This document shows, in pieces, positions 32,396-43,414 of a DNA stretch of 64,000 nt; position 1 is the stretch's first letter, and each line of letters starts with the position of its first letter. Under the pieces are notes generated by a model. It was not told where the DNA came from. It did no database searches and worked only from the letters and a program-made list of their open reading frames with translations. The DNA comes from Palsa-504 sp963847965 (lineage in GTDB: Bacteria; Actinomycetota; Actinomycetes; Streptosporangiales; Streptosporangiaceae): assembly GCA_963847965.1 (NCBI GenBank), contig CAWKCG010000003.1, positions 1-64,000 on the forward strand, in the 5' to 3' direction. The position numbers and the translations under genes were made by a program.

Positions 32396-33589
32396 GTGGT
32401 AACGCTCTACGACGTGGCGCGCCTGGCCGGAGTGTCCACCGCGACCGTCTCCAGGGTGGTGCACGGCCAGGACCGGGTCCGCGAGGCCACCAGGATCCGG
32501 GTGACGCGGGCCATCGAGGAGCTCGGGTACGTTCCCGACGGTGCCGCCCAGAGCCTGTCCCGCCGGCGCAAGGACATCATCGGCATGGTGTGCGTCGAGC
32601 GCGAGGTCCAGCAGTACGACATAGAAAACGTGGGCTTGCTCTACTACGACGAACTGCTGCACGGAGTAGAGGGGCTCATCCGCGACAACAACTGGTCCCT
32701 CCTGATCACCTTCATGCAGGCCGAAGACGTCGGCGAGCCGGACTTCCGCCGGCTCGACGCGCTGTCGGGCAAGGTCGACGGGATCCTCATCGGCGAGGGT
32801 TTCGTCGCCTCCCGGTACATCGAGCGCCTGGCCGCCCGGGTGCCCGTGGTCGTCATCGCCGGGACTCCCGGCGAGCGGGCGGCCGACGTGGTGGCCGCCG
32901 ACAACTTCTCCGGCTCGGCCGCCGTCATCACCCATCTCATCGACGATCACGGCAGGCGGCGCCTGTTCCACATCGACGGGCCGGCGAGGTCGCCGGACGC
33001 GGGCCGACGCAAGCTCGCCCTGGAGCACGTGCTCCGCAGCCACCCGGAATGCGAGCTGGTCGGCTCGATACAAGGGATCTTCAGCGTCCGTAGCGGCGAG
33101 CACGCCGGGGAAGAGCTGCTGGCCGGGCACCGCGGGGCGATGCCGGAGGCGGTGGTGTGCGCCAACGACCAGATGGCGATCGGCGTCCTGCGGGCGCTCG
33201 CCAAGGCGGGGGTGCGCGCCCCCGACGACGTGGCCGTGGTCGGCTTCGACGACATCTACCCGAGCAGCCTGATCGACCCGCCGCTGACCACGGTCTACCA
33301 GCCGATGCGCATGCTGGGCGAGCGGGCCTGCGCCCGCGTGCTCGAGCGCATCGCCGACCCGAGCCTCAGCCCGACCGTCGAACTGCTGCCGACCGAACTC
33401 GTACTGCGGTCAAGCTGCGGCTGCCCGCCAGGCACGGTAGTCCGCCGGCCGGTGGCGACAGTTAATCAGGCGGGGGCAGACCAGGCGGCGCAGGGCAGGG
33501 CCGGGGCCCGCAGCCGCCATCAGGCCGGGCCCGAGGACGCCCAGGGCCCGAAGCCCCACGGCCGGTCCCGGCAACCCGCGAAGGCATAG
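32396..33589 (+). CDS. LacI-family transcriptional regulator
   Basis: 397 residues from a GTG at 32396. The N-terminal HTH and hinge are textbook (TLYDVARLAGVSTATVSRVV, residues 3-22; ELGYVPDGAAQSLSRRR). The periplasmic-binding-like sugar domain follows, with PEAVVCANDQMAIGVLRAL and DDVAVVGFDDIYPSSLIDPPLTTV. The last 60 or so residues form a low-complexity tail (QAAQGRAGARSRHQAGPEDA) beyond the usual end. It probably represses the adjacent GH1 gene and the transporter operon in the absence of a beta-linked oligosaccharide. The permease gene starts eight bases after its stop, so regulator and importer may be co-transcribed. Confidence 0.93.
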   Translation: MVTLYDVARLAGVSTATVSRVVHGQDRVREATRIRVTRAIEELGYVPDGAAQSLSRRRKDIIGMVCVEREVQQYDIENVGLLYYDELLHGVEGLIRDNNWSLLITFMQAEDVGEPDFRRLDALSGKVDGILIGEGFVASRYIERLAARVPVVVIAGTPGERAADVVAADNFSGSAAVITHLIDDHGRRRLFHIDGPARSPDAGRRKLALEHVLRSHPECELVGSIQGIFSVRSGEHAGEELLAGHRGAMPEAVVCANDQMAIGVLRALAKAGVRAPDDVAVVGFDDIYPSSLIDPPLTTVYQPMRMLGERACARVLERIADPSLSPTVELLPTELVLRSSCGCPPGTVVRRPVATVNQAGADQAAQGRAGARSRHQAGPEDAQGPKPHGRSRQPAKA

Positions 33590-33597
33590 GAGCCGCC

Positions 33598-34587
33598 ATG
33601 TCCTTCATCCTCCGCCGCCTGGTCTTCTACGTGGTCGCCGCCTGGGTGGCGCTGACGCTCAACTTCTTCATCCCCCGCGCCATGCCGGGCAACGCGGTCG
33701 AGGCCGTCATGGCTAAGTTCCCCGGCAGCTTGCAGCCCTCGGCCTACCGCGCGCTCGAGGCCTTGCTCGGGGTGGGACACGCCGGCTCGCTCTGGCACCA
33801 GTACGTGTCGTATATCGCGAACGTCTCCCACTTCAACTTCGGCGTGTCCTCCTCCCAGTACCCGGCTCAGGTCTCCACGCTGCTCGGCGAGACGATCCCG
33901 TGGACGCTCACCCTGGTCGGCACCGCGACCATCATCGCCTTCGTGGTCGGTACCGCGCTCGGCATCATGGCCGGCTGGCGGTACGGCGGCGCGCTCGACC
34001 GGGTGCTGCCCGGGCTGATGTTCCTGCAGGCGATCCCGTACTTCTTCTTCGCGCTGATCCTGCTCGAGGTGTTTGCGCTCAAGTTCCATGTCTTCCCCGT
34101 CGGCCAGGGGTACGCGGGCGGCCTGGTGCCCGGCTGGCACTGGGACTTCATCGGCAGCGCGATCTACCACTCGCTGCTGCCCGCGCTCACCATCGTGCTC
34201 ACCTCGATCGCGGGCTGGATGCTGCAGATGCGCAACGTCATGATCACGACCCTGGGCGAGGACTACGTGGTCGCGGCCCAGGCGAAGGGCCTGCCAAGCC
34301 ACCGGGTCATCTTCACCTACGCCGCGCGCAACGCGATCCTGCCCCAGCTGCAGGGATTCGGCCTGGCCCTCGGCTTCGTGGTGTCCGGGGCCCTGATCAT
34401 GGAGATCGTCTTCTCCTACCCGGGCATCGGCCTGCTGCTGCTGGGCGCGGTCAGCTCGGACGACTTCCCGCTGATGCAGGGGATCTTCCTGGTGATCACC
34501 TTCGCCGTCCTGCTCGCCAACCTGATCATCAACCTGGTCATCGTGTTCGCCGATCCCCGCGCCCGGGTACGGGAGGCGACGCGATGA
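33598..34587 (+). CDS. ABC importer permease, Opp/Dpp B type
   Basis: 329 residues, six hydrophobic segments. The order MSFILRRLVFYVVAAWVALTLNFF at the N terminus and the EAA-like cytoplasmic loop (GEDYVVAAQAKGLPSHRVIFTYAARNAILP, about residues 219-248) identify the DppB/OppB family. A good AGGAGCCGCC precedes the ATG. Although the family is named for peptides, many Opp/Dpp-type systems in actinobacteria, Thermotoga and archaea import oligosaccharides; linkage to GH1 and LacI favours sugar here. Confidence 0.92.
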   Translation: MSFILRRLVFYVVAAWVALTLNFFIPRAMPGNAVEAVMAKFPGSLQPSAYRALEALLGVGHAGSLWHQYVSYIANVSHFNFGVSSSQYPAQVSTLLGETIPWTLTLVGTATIIAFVVGTALGIMAGWRYGGALDRVLPGLMFLQAIPYFFFALILLEVFALKFHVFPVGQGYAGGLVPGWHWDFIGSAIYHSLLPALTIVLTSIAGWMLQMRNVMITTLGEDYVVAAQAKGLPSHRVIFTYAARNAILPQLQGFGLALGFVVSGALIMEIVFSYPGIGLLLLGAVSSDDFPLMQGIFLVITFAVLLANLIINLVIVFADPRARVREATR

Positions 34588-35635
34588 CCGTCACGCTGCC
34601 GATCAGCGCCGCCACGACCTCGCTGGCCACCGAAGACGCCGTCCCGGGCCGCTGGCGCCGGATGCCGACCAAGGCCAAGGTGGGCGCCGTCATCCTCGGC
34701 TTCTTCGTCGTCGCGGCCATCATCGGGCCTTTCGTCACGCCCTACGATCCCTCGTACCAGAACCCGAGCCCGGCCCTGTCGATGGCGGCGCCGAGCGCGG
34801 CTCACCTCCTCGGCACCACGCAGACCGGCCAGGACGTGCTGTCCGAGCTCCTGGTCGGGATCAGGCTCACCCTGGAGCTGGCGGTCATCGTCGGCGTGGT
34901 GGCCACCGCGCTGGCGGTAATCGTGGGCGTGGCGGCCGCCTTCCTCGGCGGGATATGGGACGAGCTGCTGTCGCTCGTAACTAACGTGTTCCTGGTCATC
35001 CCGTCGCTGCCGCTGCTCATCATCCTGCTCGGCTACCTGCCGCAGAAGGGCCAGCTGGCCACCATCGCCGTGCTGAGCGTGCTCGGGTGGCCGTGGGGGG
35101 CGAGGGTCATCCGGGCGCAGACCCTGGCCATCCGCAACCGCGACTTCATCTCGGCCGCGCGGGAAACCGGGGAGAAAACCTGGCGGATCCTCGCCTTCGA
35201 GATCGTCCCCAACGAGGTGAGCCTGATCGCGGCCAGCTTCGTCAACACCGTGCTCTACGCGATCGGGGCCTCGGTGGCGCTCGCCTTCATCGGCCTGGCC
35301 GACCTCAACAGCTGGAGCCTCGGCACGATCCTGTACTGGGCGGAAGGCCAGCAGGCCCTGCAGCTGGGCGCCTGGTGGTGGTTCGTGCCGCCCGGCCTGG
35401 CCGTGGCGCTGATGGGGACCGGCCTGGTCCTGCTGAACACCGGGATCGACGAGCTCGGCAACCCGCGCCTGCGCGACGCGAGCAGCGCGAGCAGGGTCGC
35501 CGGGCGCTGGCTCCGGCCCACCGACCCCACGCCCGTGCTGGAGGACGTCCGGCGGCGCCGCACGGGGCTCGCCGGGTTCCTGCACTCGTTCTCCCGCAGC
35601 TCGCTGCTTGACGAGACCAAAGCGGGCGGCACGCT

Positions 35636-35639
<4 letters not shown>
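34584..35639 (+). CDS. ABC importer permease, Opp/Dpp C type
   Basis: 351 residues, ATG overlapping the stop of the B-type permease. The N-terminal cytoplasmic stretch leads into the first helix (AKVGAVILGFFVVAAIIGPFV), then the OppC-type DPSYQNPSPALSMAAPSAAHLLGTTQTGQD block, and the EAA loop TLAIRNRDFISAARETGEKTW (about residues 178-198). It forms the membrane channel together with the previous gene. The C-terminal 45 residues extend past the last helix as a cytoplasmic tail. Confidence 0.92.
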
Positions 35640-36786
<1,147 letters not shown>

Positions 36787-36790
<4 letters not shown>

Positions 36791-37872
36791 GCGAGCAAAC
36801 GGTGACGTCCGCGGCCGCCGAGCGCGGCCCGCTGGCCATGGAGGCAATCTCGGTCAGCAAGGACTTCAGGCTGGGCCGCGGGCAGATCCTGCACGCGGTG
36901 CGCGACGTCTCCTTGAGCCTCTACCGCGGCGCAGTCGTCGCCCTGGTCGGCGAGAGCGGGTCGGGCAAAACCACGGCCGCGAGGCTGCTGGCCGGGCAGG
37001 AACGACTTACCTCTGGCGTGATCCGGCTGGACGGCCACCGGGTCGAGGTGTCGAGCCCGCACGCCTTCAGGCGGTACAAGAGCCAGGTCCAGCTCGTCTT
37101 CCAGGATCCGTTTGCCTCGCTGAACCCGGTGCACACCGTGCGCTACCACCTTGAGCGCCCGGTGAAGCTGCACCGCGGCGCCGTGAACGTGAGCCAGGAG
37201 GTGGTCACCCTCCTTGAGCAGGTGCGGCTGACCCCGGCCAATCACTTCCTGGCCAAGTACCCGCACGAGCTCTCCGGCGGCCAGCGCCAGAGGGTCTCGT
37301 TCGCCCGCGCGCTGGCCGCCCGCCCGACCGTCCTCCTCGCCGACGAGCCGGTCTCCATGCTGGACGTCTCGATCAGGCTCGAGATGCTGAACCTGCTCGA
37401 CGACCTTCGCCGGCGCTTCAGGCTCGCCATGCTCTACATCACCCACGACATCGCCTCGGCCCGCTACTTCGCCGACGAGGTGCTGGTCATGTACGCCGGG
37501 CAGATCGTCGAGCGCGGCCCGGCCGAGGAGGTCACCCAGCACCCGGCGCACCCCTACACGCAGCTGCTCGTCGCCTCCGCGCCCGATCCGGACAACCTCG
37601 GCAGCGCGCTCCGCGGCGCCGGCGCCCGCAACGGGTCGCAGCGACCGCAGGGTGGCCCGCGGCCGCCGGCGTCCGCCGCGTCGAACGGCACGGCGGTGGC
37701 CGGCTGCCCGTTCAATCCCAGGTGCCCCTTCGCCGACGACCTCTGCCGGCGTGAGAACCCGGCGCTGGCGCGGGTCTCCGCCACGCGGGCCGCGGCCTGC
37801 TGGCACCTGGACCTAGCCGCGCCCGAAATCGTCTCCGGGCCACAAGGAGGTGGACTCCCGACGACGCAGTAG
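36787..37872 (+). CDS. ABC importer ATPase, Opp/Dpp F type
   Basis: 361 residues. Walker A GESGSGKTTAARL, Q loop LVFQDPFASLNPVHTV, signature ELSGGQRQRVSFARALA, Walker B LLADEPVSMLDVSIR, and the C-terminal Cys pattern AGCPFNPRCPFADDLCRR with a further Cys in AACWHL. ATG 36787 overlaps the preceding stop; the frame is open further upstream as a shadow of the D-type ATPase. Forms the heterodimeric NBD pair of the importer. Confidence 0.93.
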
Positions 37873-37908
37873 TCCCAACGGAAGATACCCAAGAGAAAGA
37901 CGAGACTG

Positions 37909-39612
37909 ATGAGGAGATTGCACACTTACAGACAGCTCCTGACGGTAGCGGCCGCCATCATGCTGGCGGCCGGGCTCGGCGCGTGCGGATCGAGCTCCAG
38001 CTCCAGCTCGAGCTCGACCAGCACGAGTACGGCCACGGGCAAGACCCTGGTCATGGAGAGCTCGCCGGAGACCGCGATCACCCAGGCGTTCAACCCGTTC
38101 GTACCGACCCAGGCCGCCTACGGCATGGGCGCGACCGGGCTCATCTACGAGCCGCTGATCCAGTTCGACCTTGCCTCGCCGCCGACGTATTACCCGTGGC
38201 TCGCCACGGCCTACGCGTGGTCCAACGGCGGCAAGACGATCACGTTCACGATCCGCCAGGGCGTGAAGTGGAACAACGGCACGCCGTTCACGGCGGCCGA
38301 TGTCGCCTTCACCTTCAACCTGCTCAAGAGCAACACGTCCATCAACGTCGACGGCCTGTCCATCTCCAGCGTGAGCACATCCGGCAACGCCGTCACGCTC
38401 ACGTTCCCGACCTCCCAGTACACCAACCTGGAGGAGATCGCCGGCACCGGGATCGTGCCGCAGGCGATCTGGAGCAAGGTCGGCAACCCGGCGACCTATA
38501 CGGACCCTGACCCGGTCGGCACCGGGCCGTTCATGCTGGAGAGCTTCACGCCGCAGGGCTTCACGCTGAAGCAGAACCCCTACTACTGGCAGGCGTCCAG
38601 CCTCAAGGTCCCGAAGGTCTTCTTCCCGGTTTACACCTCCAACACCGGCGCGCTGACCGCGCTGTTCTCCGGGGCGATCGACTGGACCGGGAACTTCATC
38701 CCCGGCCTGCAGAAGAACTTCGTGGACACCAACCCGTCCGAACACGGCTACTGGGAAGCAGCAGGCGGCACCAACAGCCTCATCCCGAACCTGAACAAGT
38801 GGCCGACCAACCAGCTGGCCGTCCGCCAGGCGATCAGCGCGGCGATCGACCGCACCACGATCGCGTCCGAGGGCGAGGCAGGACTGGAGAACCCGGTCCT
38901 CAACGCGACGGGCCTCACGCTGCCGACCTTCGGCGCCTGGAGCGGCCCGGTCGCCAGCATGACGGTCTCGGCCACCGGCAGCGCGGCCGCGGCCGAGGCG
39001 ATCCTGACCAAGGCCGGCTACACCAAGGGAAGTAACGGCTTCTTCGAGAAGGGCGGCAAGACCGTCTCGCTCACTATCGTCGACCCGGCGGCGTACACCG
39101 ACTACGCCGAGGACGACGCCATCGTCGCGGGCGACCTGCGGGCCGCTGGCATCGACGCCACGTTCGATGGCCTGGCCGTAACCGCCTGGGACACCGATGT
39201 CGCCGACGGCAACTTCCAGCTGACCTCGCACTGGTCGAACGGCGGCCTCACCCCGTACAACATGTACGAGGGCTGGCTGGACAGCGCGCTCGCCACCGGC
39301 TCGAACGCGACCGGTGACTACGAGCGGCTGAACGACCCGGCGCTCAACGCCGACCTGGCCACGCTGGCCGGGGCGTCGACGACCGCCGAGCAGACCACGG
39401 ACCTCGTACCGCTCGAGATGTACGTGGCCCAGAACCTGCCGGTCATCCCCACCACGACCGCGTTGGAGTGGTTCGAGTACAACTCGCAGAACTACACCGG
39501 CTGGCCGTCCCAGTCCAACCCGTACCAGACCGGCCAGCCCTCGGGGACCAACCTGGGCGCTGGTGCCGGCACCGACGAAGTGGTCATCCTCCACCTGCGT
39601 CCGCGGATGTGA
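37909..39612 (+). CDS. Solute-binding lipoprotein, family 5 (Opp/Dpp A type)
   Basis: 567-residue extracytoplasmic receptor. The N terminus is a lipoprotein signal peptide with lipobox LGAC (Cys26), followed by a Ser-rich linker. The SBP_bac_5 fold is shown by GATGLIYEPLIQFD, TYYPWLATAYAWSNGGKTITFTIRQGVKWNNGTPFTAADVAFTF-type blocks, VGTGPFMLESF and KWPTNQLAVRQAISAAIDRT. As last gene of the operon, before a strong terminator, it delivers the substrate (probably a beta-linked oligosaccharide by context) to the permeases. SD-like AGAGAAAG precedes the ATG. Confidence 0.93.
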   Translation: MRRLHTYRQLLTVAAAIMLAAGLGACGSSSSSSSSSTSTSTATGKTLVMESSPETAITQAFNPFVPTQAAYGMGATGLIYEPLIQFDLASPPTYYPWLATAYAWSNGGKTITFTIRQGVKWNNGTPFTAADVAFTFNLLKSNTSINVDGLSISSVSTSGNAVTLTFPTSQYTNLEEIAGTGIVPQAIWSKVGNPATYTDPDPVGTGPFMLESFTPQGFTLKQNPYYWQASSLKVPKVFFPVYTSNTGALTALFSGAIDWTGNFIPGLQKNFVDTNPSEHGYWEAAGGTNSLIPNLNKWPTNQLAVRQAISAAIDRTTIASEGEAGLENPVLNATGLTLPTFGAWSGPVASMTVSATGSAAAAEAILTKAGYTKGSNGFFEKGGKTVSLTIVDPAAYTDYAEDDAIVAGDLRAAGIDATFDGLAVTAWDTDVADGNFQLTSHWSNGGLTPYNMYEGWLDSALATGSNATGDYERLNDPALNADLATLAGASTTAEQTTDLVPLEMYVAQNLPVIPTTTALEWFEYNSQNYTGWPSQSNPYQTGQPSGTNLGAGAGTDEVVILHLRPRM

Positions 39613-39638
39613 CCTTCCCGCTTCCGCGACGCAAGCGG

Positions 39639-39675
39639 GCCCGTCCCTGGCCGTCTCTCGTGGCCAGGGGCGGGC
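39639..39675 (+). terminator. Strong hairpin after the importer operon
   Basis: 14-bp stem, GCCCGTCCCTGGCC (39639-39652) with GGCCAGGGGCGGGC (39662-39675), one G-U pair, nine-base loop. It starts 26 bases after the lipoprotein stop. There is no U tract, as often in high-GC actinobacteria. Confidence 0.75.
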
Positions 39676-39766
39676 CACACCCCACACCACATTAGCCCAG
39701 CTAACGTCCAAGCAGCCATGCAGCCAAGCCCCGTAACCTGGACCGCATGATTCTCATGAGGCCTAT

Positions 39767-40621
39767 GTGGCTGTCGTGTTTACCGAAACCACCGAGACCA
39801 CAGCTATCCCGTGCATCGCCTTCAGCACGCTGGCGTTCCCAGACGCCACGCTGGCCTCAGCCGTTTCGCTCGGCCGCCGCTGGGGTTATGCCGGCATCGA
39901 ACTCCGGCTGATCGACGGCCAGCTCATCGACCCGGCCATGCCGGCCGCGGATCGTGCCCGGGTCAAGAGGACCCTGGCTGGCCTGCCGGTCGTGGCGGTG
40001 GACACCTCCATCCGGCTCACCGGCGACGACCCGGGCGCGCAGCTAGGCCGGTTCCTCGAACTCGCCAGCGACTGGGAGGCCCCGCTGGTGCGGGTCTTCG
40101 GCGGCGAGCTGGCCGCCGACAGCCAGGACCCTCAGACCCGCCAAAACCAGCTCCGCGCCGCCGCTGCCGTGCTCGACTCGAACGTGCCGCTGGCCAGCAG
40201 GCTCGGCGTCGCCATCGGCGTAGAGACCCACGACGACTTCTCCGCCTCGTCGGTGGTAGCCGAGCTGCTGGCCATGTCTGACCCCGAGTGGGTCGGGGCG
40301 GTCTGGGACAGCCTTCACCCGCACCGCATGGGCGAACGGCCCGCCGACGTCTACGCGAACCTCGGCGAGCGTATCCTGCTCGCGCAGGTCAAGGATGCCC
40401 GCCGGATCACGGGGGGCGAGGGTGATGGCTGGCAGCTCGTGCTGCTCGGCGAGGGCGAGGTGCCGGTCAGGCCGATGCTCGGGCTGCTCAGGGCCGGGGG
40501 CTACCGGCGCTGGATCTCGGTCGAGTGGGAGAAACGCTGGCATCCCGAGATCGAGGAACCCGAGGTCGCGCTGCCACAGCACCTGCGGCTGCTGGCCCAG
40601 TGGATGGAGGCGAACGGGTGA
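39767..40621 (+). CDS. Sugar phosphate isomerase/epimerase-like TIM barrel (AP endonuclease 2 fold)
   Basis: 284 residues. The xylose-isomerase-like TIM barrel is evident from IAFSTLAFPDATLASAV, YAGIELRLIDGQ, LVRVFGGELA, GVAIGVETHDDFS, GAVWDSLHPHRMGE (metal-ligand region), LLAQVKDARRI and RRWISVEWEKRWHPEIEEP. The family includes inosose dehydratases, hydroxypyruvate isomerases and many sugar epimerases. First of three genes coupled by overlaps (next GTG overlaps its stop), forming a small catabolic operon for a sugar, polyol or glycoside. GTG 39767 is used; the start is uncertain because there is no clear ribosome-binding site. Confidence 0.85.
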   Translation: MAVVFTETTETTAIPCIAFSTLAFPDATLASAVSLGRRWGYAGIELRLIDGQLIDPAMPAADRARVKRTLAGLPVVAVDTSIRLTGDDPGAQLGRFLELASDWEAPLVRVFGGELAADSQDPQTRQNQLRAAAAVLDSNVPLASRLGVAIGVETHDDFSASSVVAELLAMSDPEWVGAVWDSLHPHRMGERPADVYANLGERILLAQVKDARRITGGEGDGWQLVLLGEGEVPVRPMLGLLRAGGYRRWISVEWEKRWHPEIEEPEVALPQHLRLLAQWMEANG

Positions 40622-41646
40622 CCCGCGGCTTCGGGATCGTCGGCACCGGGGTGATCGCGGCGGTGCACGCCGAGGCCATCGCCGCGCTGCCGGGCGCCGC
40701 CCTGGCGGCGGTCACCGACGTGGCCCCGGCCGCCGCGGCGGCCTTCGCCGCCGCGCGCGGCTGCGCGGCCGAGCCCGATCTGGACGCACTGCTCGCCCGC
40801 CCGGACGTGGACGTCGTGTCGGTGTGCGTGCCGAGCGGCCTGCACGCCGAGGTCGGCATCCGCGCGGCCAAGGCCGGCAAGCACCTCGCCGTCGAGAAGC
40901 CGATCGACGTCACGCTCGCCGCCGCCGACCGCCTGATCGAGGCGGCCCGCGCGGCCGGCGTCGCGCTGACGGTGATCTCCCAGCACCGTTTCGACCCGGA
41001 CGTCATCGAGGCCAAGCGCCTGCTCGACGGAGGCGCGCTCGGCCGGCTCGTGCTCGGCGAGGCCAGCACGAAGTGGTACCGCACCCAGGCGTACTACGAG
41101 AGCGCGGCCTGGCGCGGCACCCGCGCGATGGACGGCGGGTCGCTGATGAACCAGGGGATCCACTACGTCGACCTGCTCCGCTGGTGCATGGGGCCGGTCA
41201 CCGAGGTCACCGCCATATGCGCCACGCAGGCCCACCAGATCGAGGTCGAGGACACCTCGCTGGCCTTGCTCAGGTTCAGCTCGGGCGCCGTCGGCACGAT
41301 CGTCGCGAGCACCGCCGTCTTCCCCGGATTCGCGCAGCGCCTGGAGATCACCGGCACCGAAGGCACGGTGGCGGTCGAGGACGGAGCGCTCGTGCGCAGC
41401 GCGTTCGGCAGCGAAAGGCACGAGCCGGGCGGCGGACCGCAGGCCGGCGGGACGGCGGCGGCGGCTTCCAACCCGGCGGCCGTGGCCGCCGGCAGCCACG
41501 CCGCGCAGCTCGCGGACCTGCTGGCCGCGATCGAGGAGGGACGCGAGCCCGCGGTCAGCGGCGAGGCCGGCCGGGCCGCGCTCAAGATCGTCTGCGCCGT
41601 ATACGAGTCGTCGGGCAGCGGCCGAACCGTCACCCTCGGCCGATGA
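40618..41646 (+). CDS. Gfo/Idh/MocA-family NAD(P)-dependent oxidoreductase
   Basis: 342 residues. The N-terminal Rossmann fold begins GFGIVGTGVIAAVHAEAI (residues 4-21), the cofactor strand has VCVPSGLHAEVGIRAAKAGKHLAVEKPIDVT with the catalytic EKP Lys, and MDGGSLMNQGIHYVDLLRWCMG (about residue 170) is the conserved C-terminal-domain helix. Members oxidise sugars, inositols or their derivatives. Start GTG 40618 overlaps the previous stop; the end overlaps the next ATG. The gene probably supplies the redox step of the three-gene pathway, such as oxidation of a hexose or glucoside to the 3-keto form. Confidence 0.92.
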   Translation: MTRGFGIVGTGVIAAVHAEAIAALPGAALAAVTDVAPAAAAAFAAARGCAAEPDLDALLARPDVDVVSVCVPSGLHAEVGIRAAKAGKHLAVEKPIDVTLAAADRLIEAARAAGVALTVISQHRFDPDVIEAKRLLDGGALGRLVLGEASTKWYRTQAYYESAAWRGTRAMDGGSLMNQGIHYVDLLRWCMGPVTEVTAICATQAHQIEVEDTSLALLRFSSGAVGTIVASTAVFPGFAQRLEITGTEGTVAVEDGALVRSAFGSERHEPGGGPQAGGTAAAASNPAAVAAGSHAAQLADLLAAIEEGREPAVSGEAGRAALKIVCAVYESSGSGRTVTLGR

Positions 41647-42473
41647 CCGTCATCCTGAGCGGGTTCGCGGACGAGATCTCGCCCGACCCGGCCGAGCAGC
41701 TGGCGACGCTGGCCGCCGAGGGCATCTCGCACCTCGAACTGCGCGGGGCCTGGTCGGTCAACGTCGCCGACTTCACCGCGGAGCAGGTCGCATCCTTCCG
41801 GTCCGCGGTCGAGCGCGCCGGGGTGCGGGTGTCCGCGATCGGCTCGCCGGTCGGCAAGATCCCGGTCGGCGCGCCGCTGCCGCCCGAGCTGGACCGGATG
41901 CGCCGCGTCGCCGACGTGGCGGGCGAGCTCGGCACCGCCCTCGTCCGGGTCTTCTCGTTCTACATCCCCGCGGGCGAGCCGGCGGAGCGCTACCGGCAGC
42001 AGGTCATCGACCGCATGGGCGCCCTGACCAGGATCGCGGAGGACCGCGGCCTCGTCCTGGCGCACGAGAACGAGAAGGAGATCTACGGTGACACCCCGGA
42101 CCGGTGCGCGGACCTGATCACCGCGGTCGGCTCCCCCGCCCTGCGGGCGACCTTCGACCCGGCGAACTTCGTGCAGTGCGGCGTCAGGCCGTTCTCCGAC
42201 GCCTACGCCCTGCTCCGGCCGCTCCTGGTCTACCTCCAGGTCAAGGACGCGCTGGCGGCGACGGGTGAGGTGGTGCCCGCGGGCCAGGGCGACGGGCAGC
42301 TGCGCGAGACGCTGGCCGCGCTGCGGGACTCGGGCTTCGCCGGGTACATGTCGCTGGAGCCGCACCTGGCCCAGGCAGGGCGCTTCGGCGGCTTCAGCGG
42401 CCCCGATCAGTTCCGGCGCGCCGCTCAGGCGCTCAAATCTCTGCTGAACGAACTGGCGATCCCCTGGCAGTAA
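41643..42473 (+). CDS. Sugar phosphate isomerase/epimerase-like TIM barrel
   Basis: 276 residues, same fold as the product of 39767-40621 but diverged from it. FADEISPDPAEQLATLAAEGISHLELRG opens the barrel; LVLAHENEKEIYGDTPDRCADLI, LRATFDPANFVQCG, LVYLQVKDALA and GYMSLEPHLAQAG provide the metal-site Glu, Asp, His positions of the family. ATG 41643 overlaps the dehydrogenase stop. It closes the operon 24 bases before a strong bidirectional hairpin. Confidence 0.9.
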   Translation: MTVILSGFADEISPDPAEQLATLAAEGISHLELRGAWSVNVADFTAEQVASFRSAVERAGVRVSAIGSPVGKIPVGAPLPPELDRMRRVADVAGELGTALVRVFSFYIPAGEPAERYRQQVIDRMGALTRIAEDRGLVLAHENEKEIYGDTPDRCADLITAVGSPALRATFDPANFVQCGVRPFSDAYALLRPLLVYLQVKDALAATGEVVPAGQGDGQLRETLAALRDSGFAGYMSLEPHLAQAGRFGGFSGPDQFRRAAQALKSLLNELAIPWQ

Positions 42474-42496
42474 CGCGGCCCGGCCCGAGGGCAGGC

Positions 42497-42521
42497 CCGC
42501 CGGAGCTATCGGCTCCGGCGG
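42497..42521. terminator. Bidirectional terminator between convergent operons
   Basis: Perfect 10-bp stem CCGCCGGAGC (42497-42506) and GCTCCGGCGG (42512-42521), loop TATCG. It sits midway between the isomerase stop (42473) and the stop of the reverse Ssu-type permease gene (42530). Confidence 0.75.
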
Positions 42522-42529
42522 CGCAGCGG

Positions 42530-43414
42530 TTACTCGGTTCCGGTCAGGCCCCACCGTCGGCGGATGCCCCGGTCGGCCATGCTGAACAGCGTGTGGACGA
42601 GGATGCCCAGGAGCAGGATCACGATGATGATGGCGGTGGCGCTCTGCATGTCGGCCTGATCCTGGTCGGTCGACAGCAGCACGCCCAGCGACGGCTGGTT
42701 CGCGATGATCACCAGCAGCTCGCCGGCCATCAAGCTGCGCCAGGCGAACGCCCAGCCCTGCCGCAGCCCGGCCACGAACGCCGGCAACGAGGCGGGCAGG
42801 ATGAGGTACCGGTACAGCGAGAGCCTGCGCAGCCCCATCATCTTGCCCGCGCGCAGCAGCAGCGGCGGCGTGTAGTCCACGCCGGCGATCAGACCGTTGG
42901 CGATCGATGGGGCCGCGCCCATCACGATGACGAACAAGATGGCGGTGGTGGTGATGCCGAACAGGATGATCGCGAACGGGAACCAGGCGATCGACGGCAT
43001 CGTCTGAAGCCCGGTGATCAGCGAGCCGACGGCCGCCCGCAACGGCGCTATCCGGGAGACCAGCGCGCCGATGACCGCGCCGATCAGCACCGCGAGCCCG
43101 AAGCCGATGACCGCGCGCTCCGCCGTGGTCCCGATGGCGTGCCACAGCAGGCCCGTGCGCAGCTGGTCCCACAGGTTAGCCAACGTCCCGCCGGGCCCGG
43201 GGAAGATCAGCTTCTTCCAGCCGCTGGCGTGGATCGCCTCCCACACGGCCAGGACGATCGCGATCGCGAGCACCTTGGGCCACAGGGCCGTCCAGAAGCG
43301 GCTGGCCAGGCGGCGACCCCGCGCCTCCTGGGACGATACGGCGTCCTGCGCCTCGAGCCAGGCCAGCCGCTCCGCATAGGCCGGCAGCGATGTCCGCTCG
43401 TCACCGGGTGCCAT
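42530..43414 (-). CDS. ABC importer permease, SsuC/TauC type
   Basis: 294 residues, about six hydrophobic segments, with the BPD_transp_1 EAA loop near GVDYTPPLLLRAGKMMGLRRLSLYRYLILPASLPAFVAGLRQGW (about residues 176-219). This type carries sulfonates, taurine, nitrate, cyanate or thiamine precursors. Its start overlaps the stop of the ATPase gene by 14 bases. The N-terminal 40 residues are cytoplasmic and polar. Substrate is not determined by sequence. Confidence 0.9.
   Translation of the reverse strand: MAPGDERTSLPAYAERLAWLEAQDAVSSQEARGRRLASRFWTALWPKVLAIAIVLAVWEAIHASGWKKLIFPGPGGTLANLWDQLRTGLLWHAIGTTAERAVIGFGLAVLIGAVIGALVSRIAPLRAAVGSLITGLQTMPSIAWFPFAIILFGITTTAILFVIVMGAAPSIANGLIAGVDYTPPLLLRAGKMMGLRRLSLYRYLILPASLPAFVAGLRQGWAFAWRSLMAGELLVIIANQPSLGVLLSTDQDQADMQSATAIIIVILLLGILVHTLFSMADRGIRRRWGLTGTE

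Noticed and set aside
41163..43172. 669-codon reverse open frame across the isomerase genes and into the Ssu permease
   Set aside because: Low-complexity shadow; it conflicts with three well-supported forward genes and has no recognisable motif.
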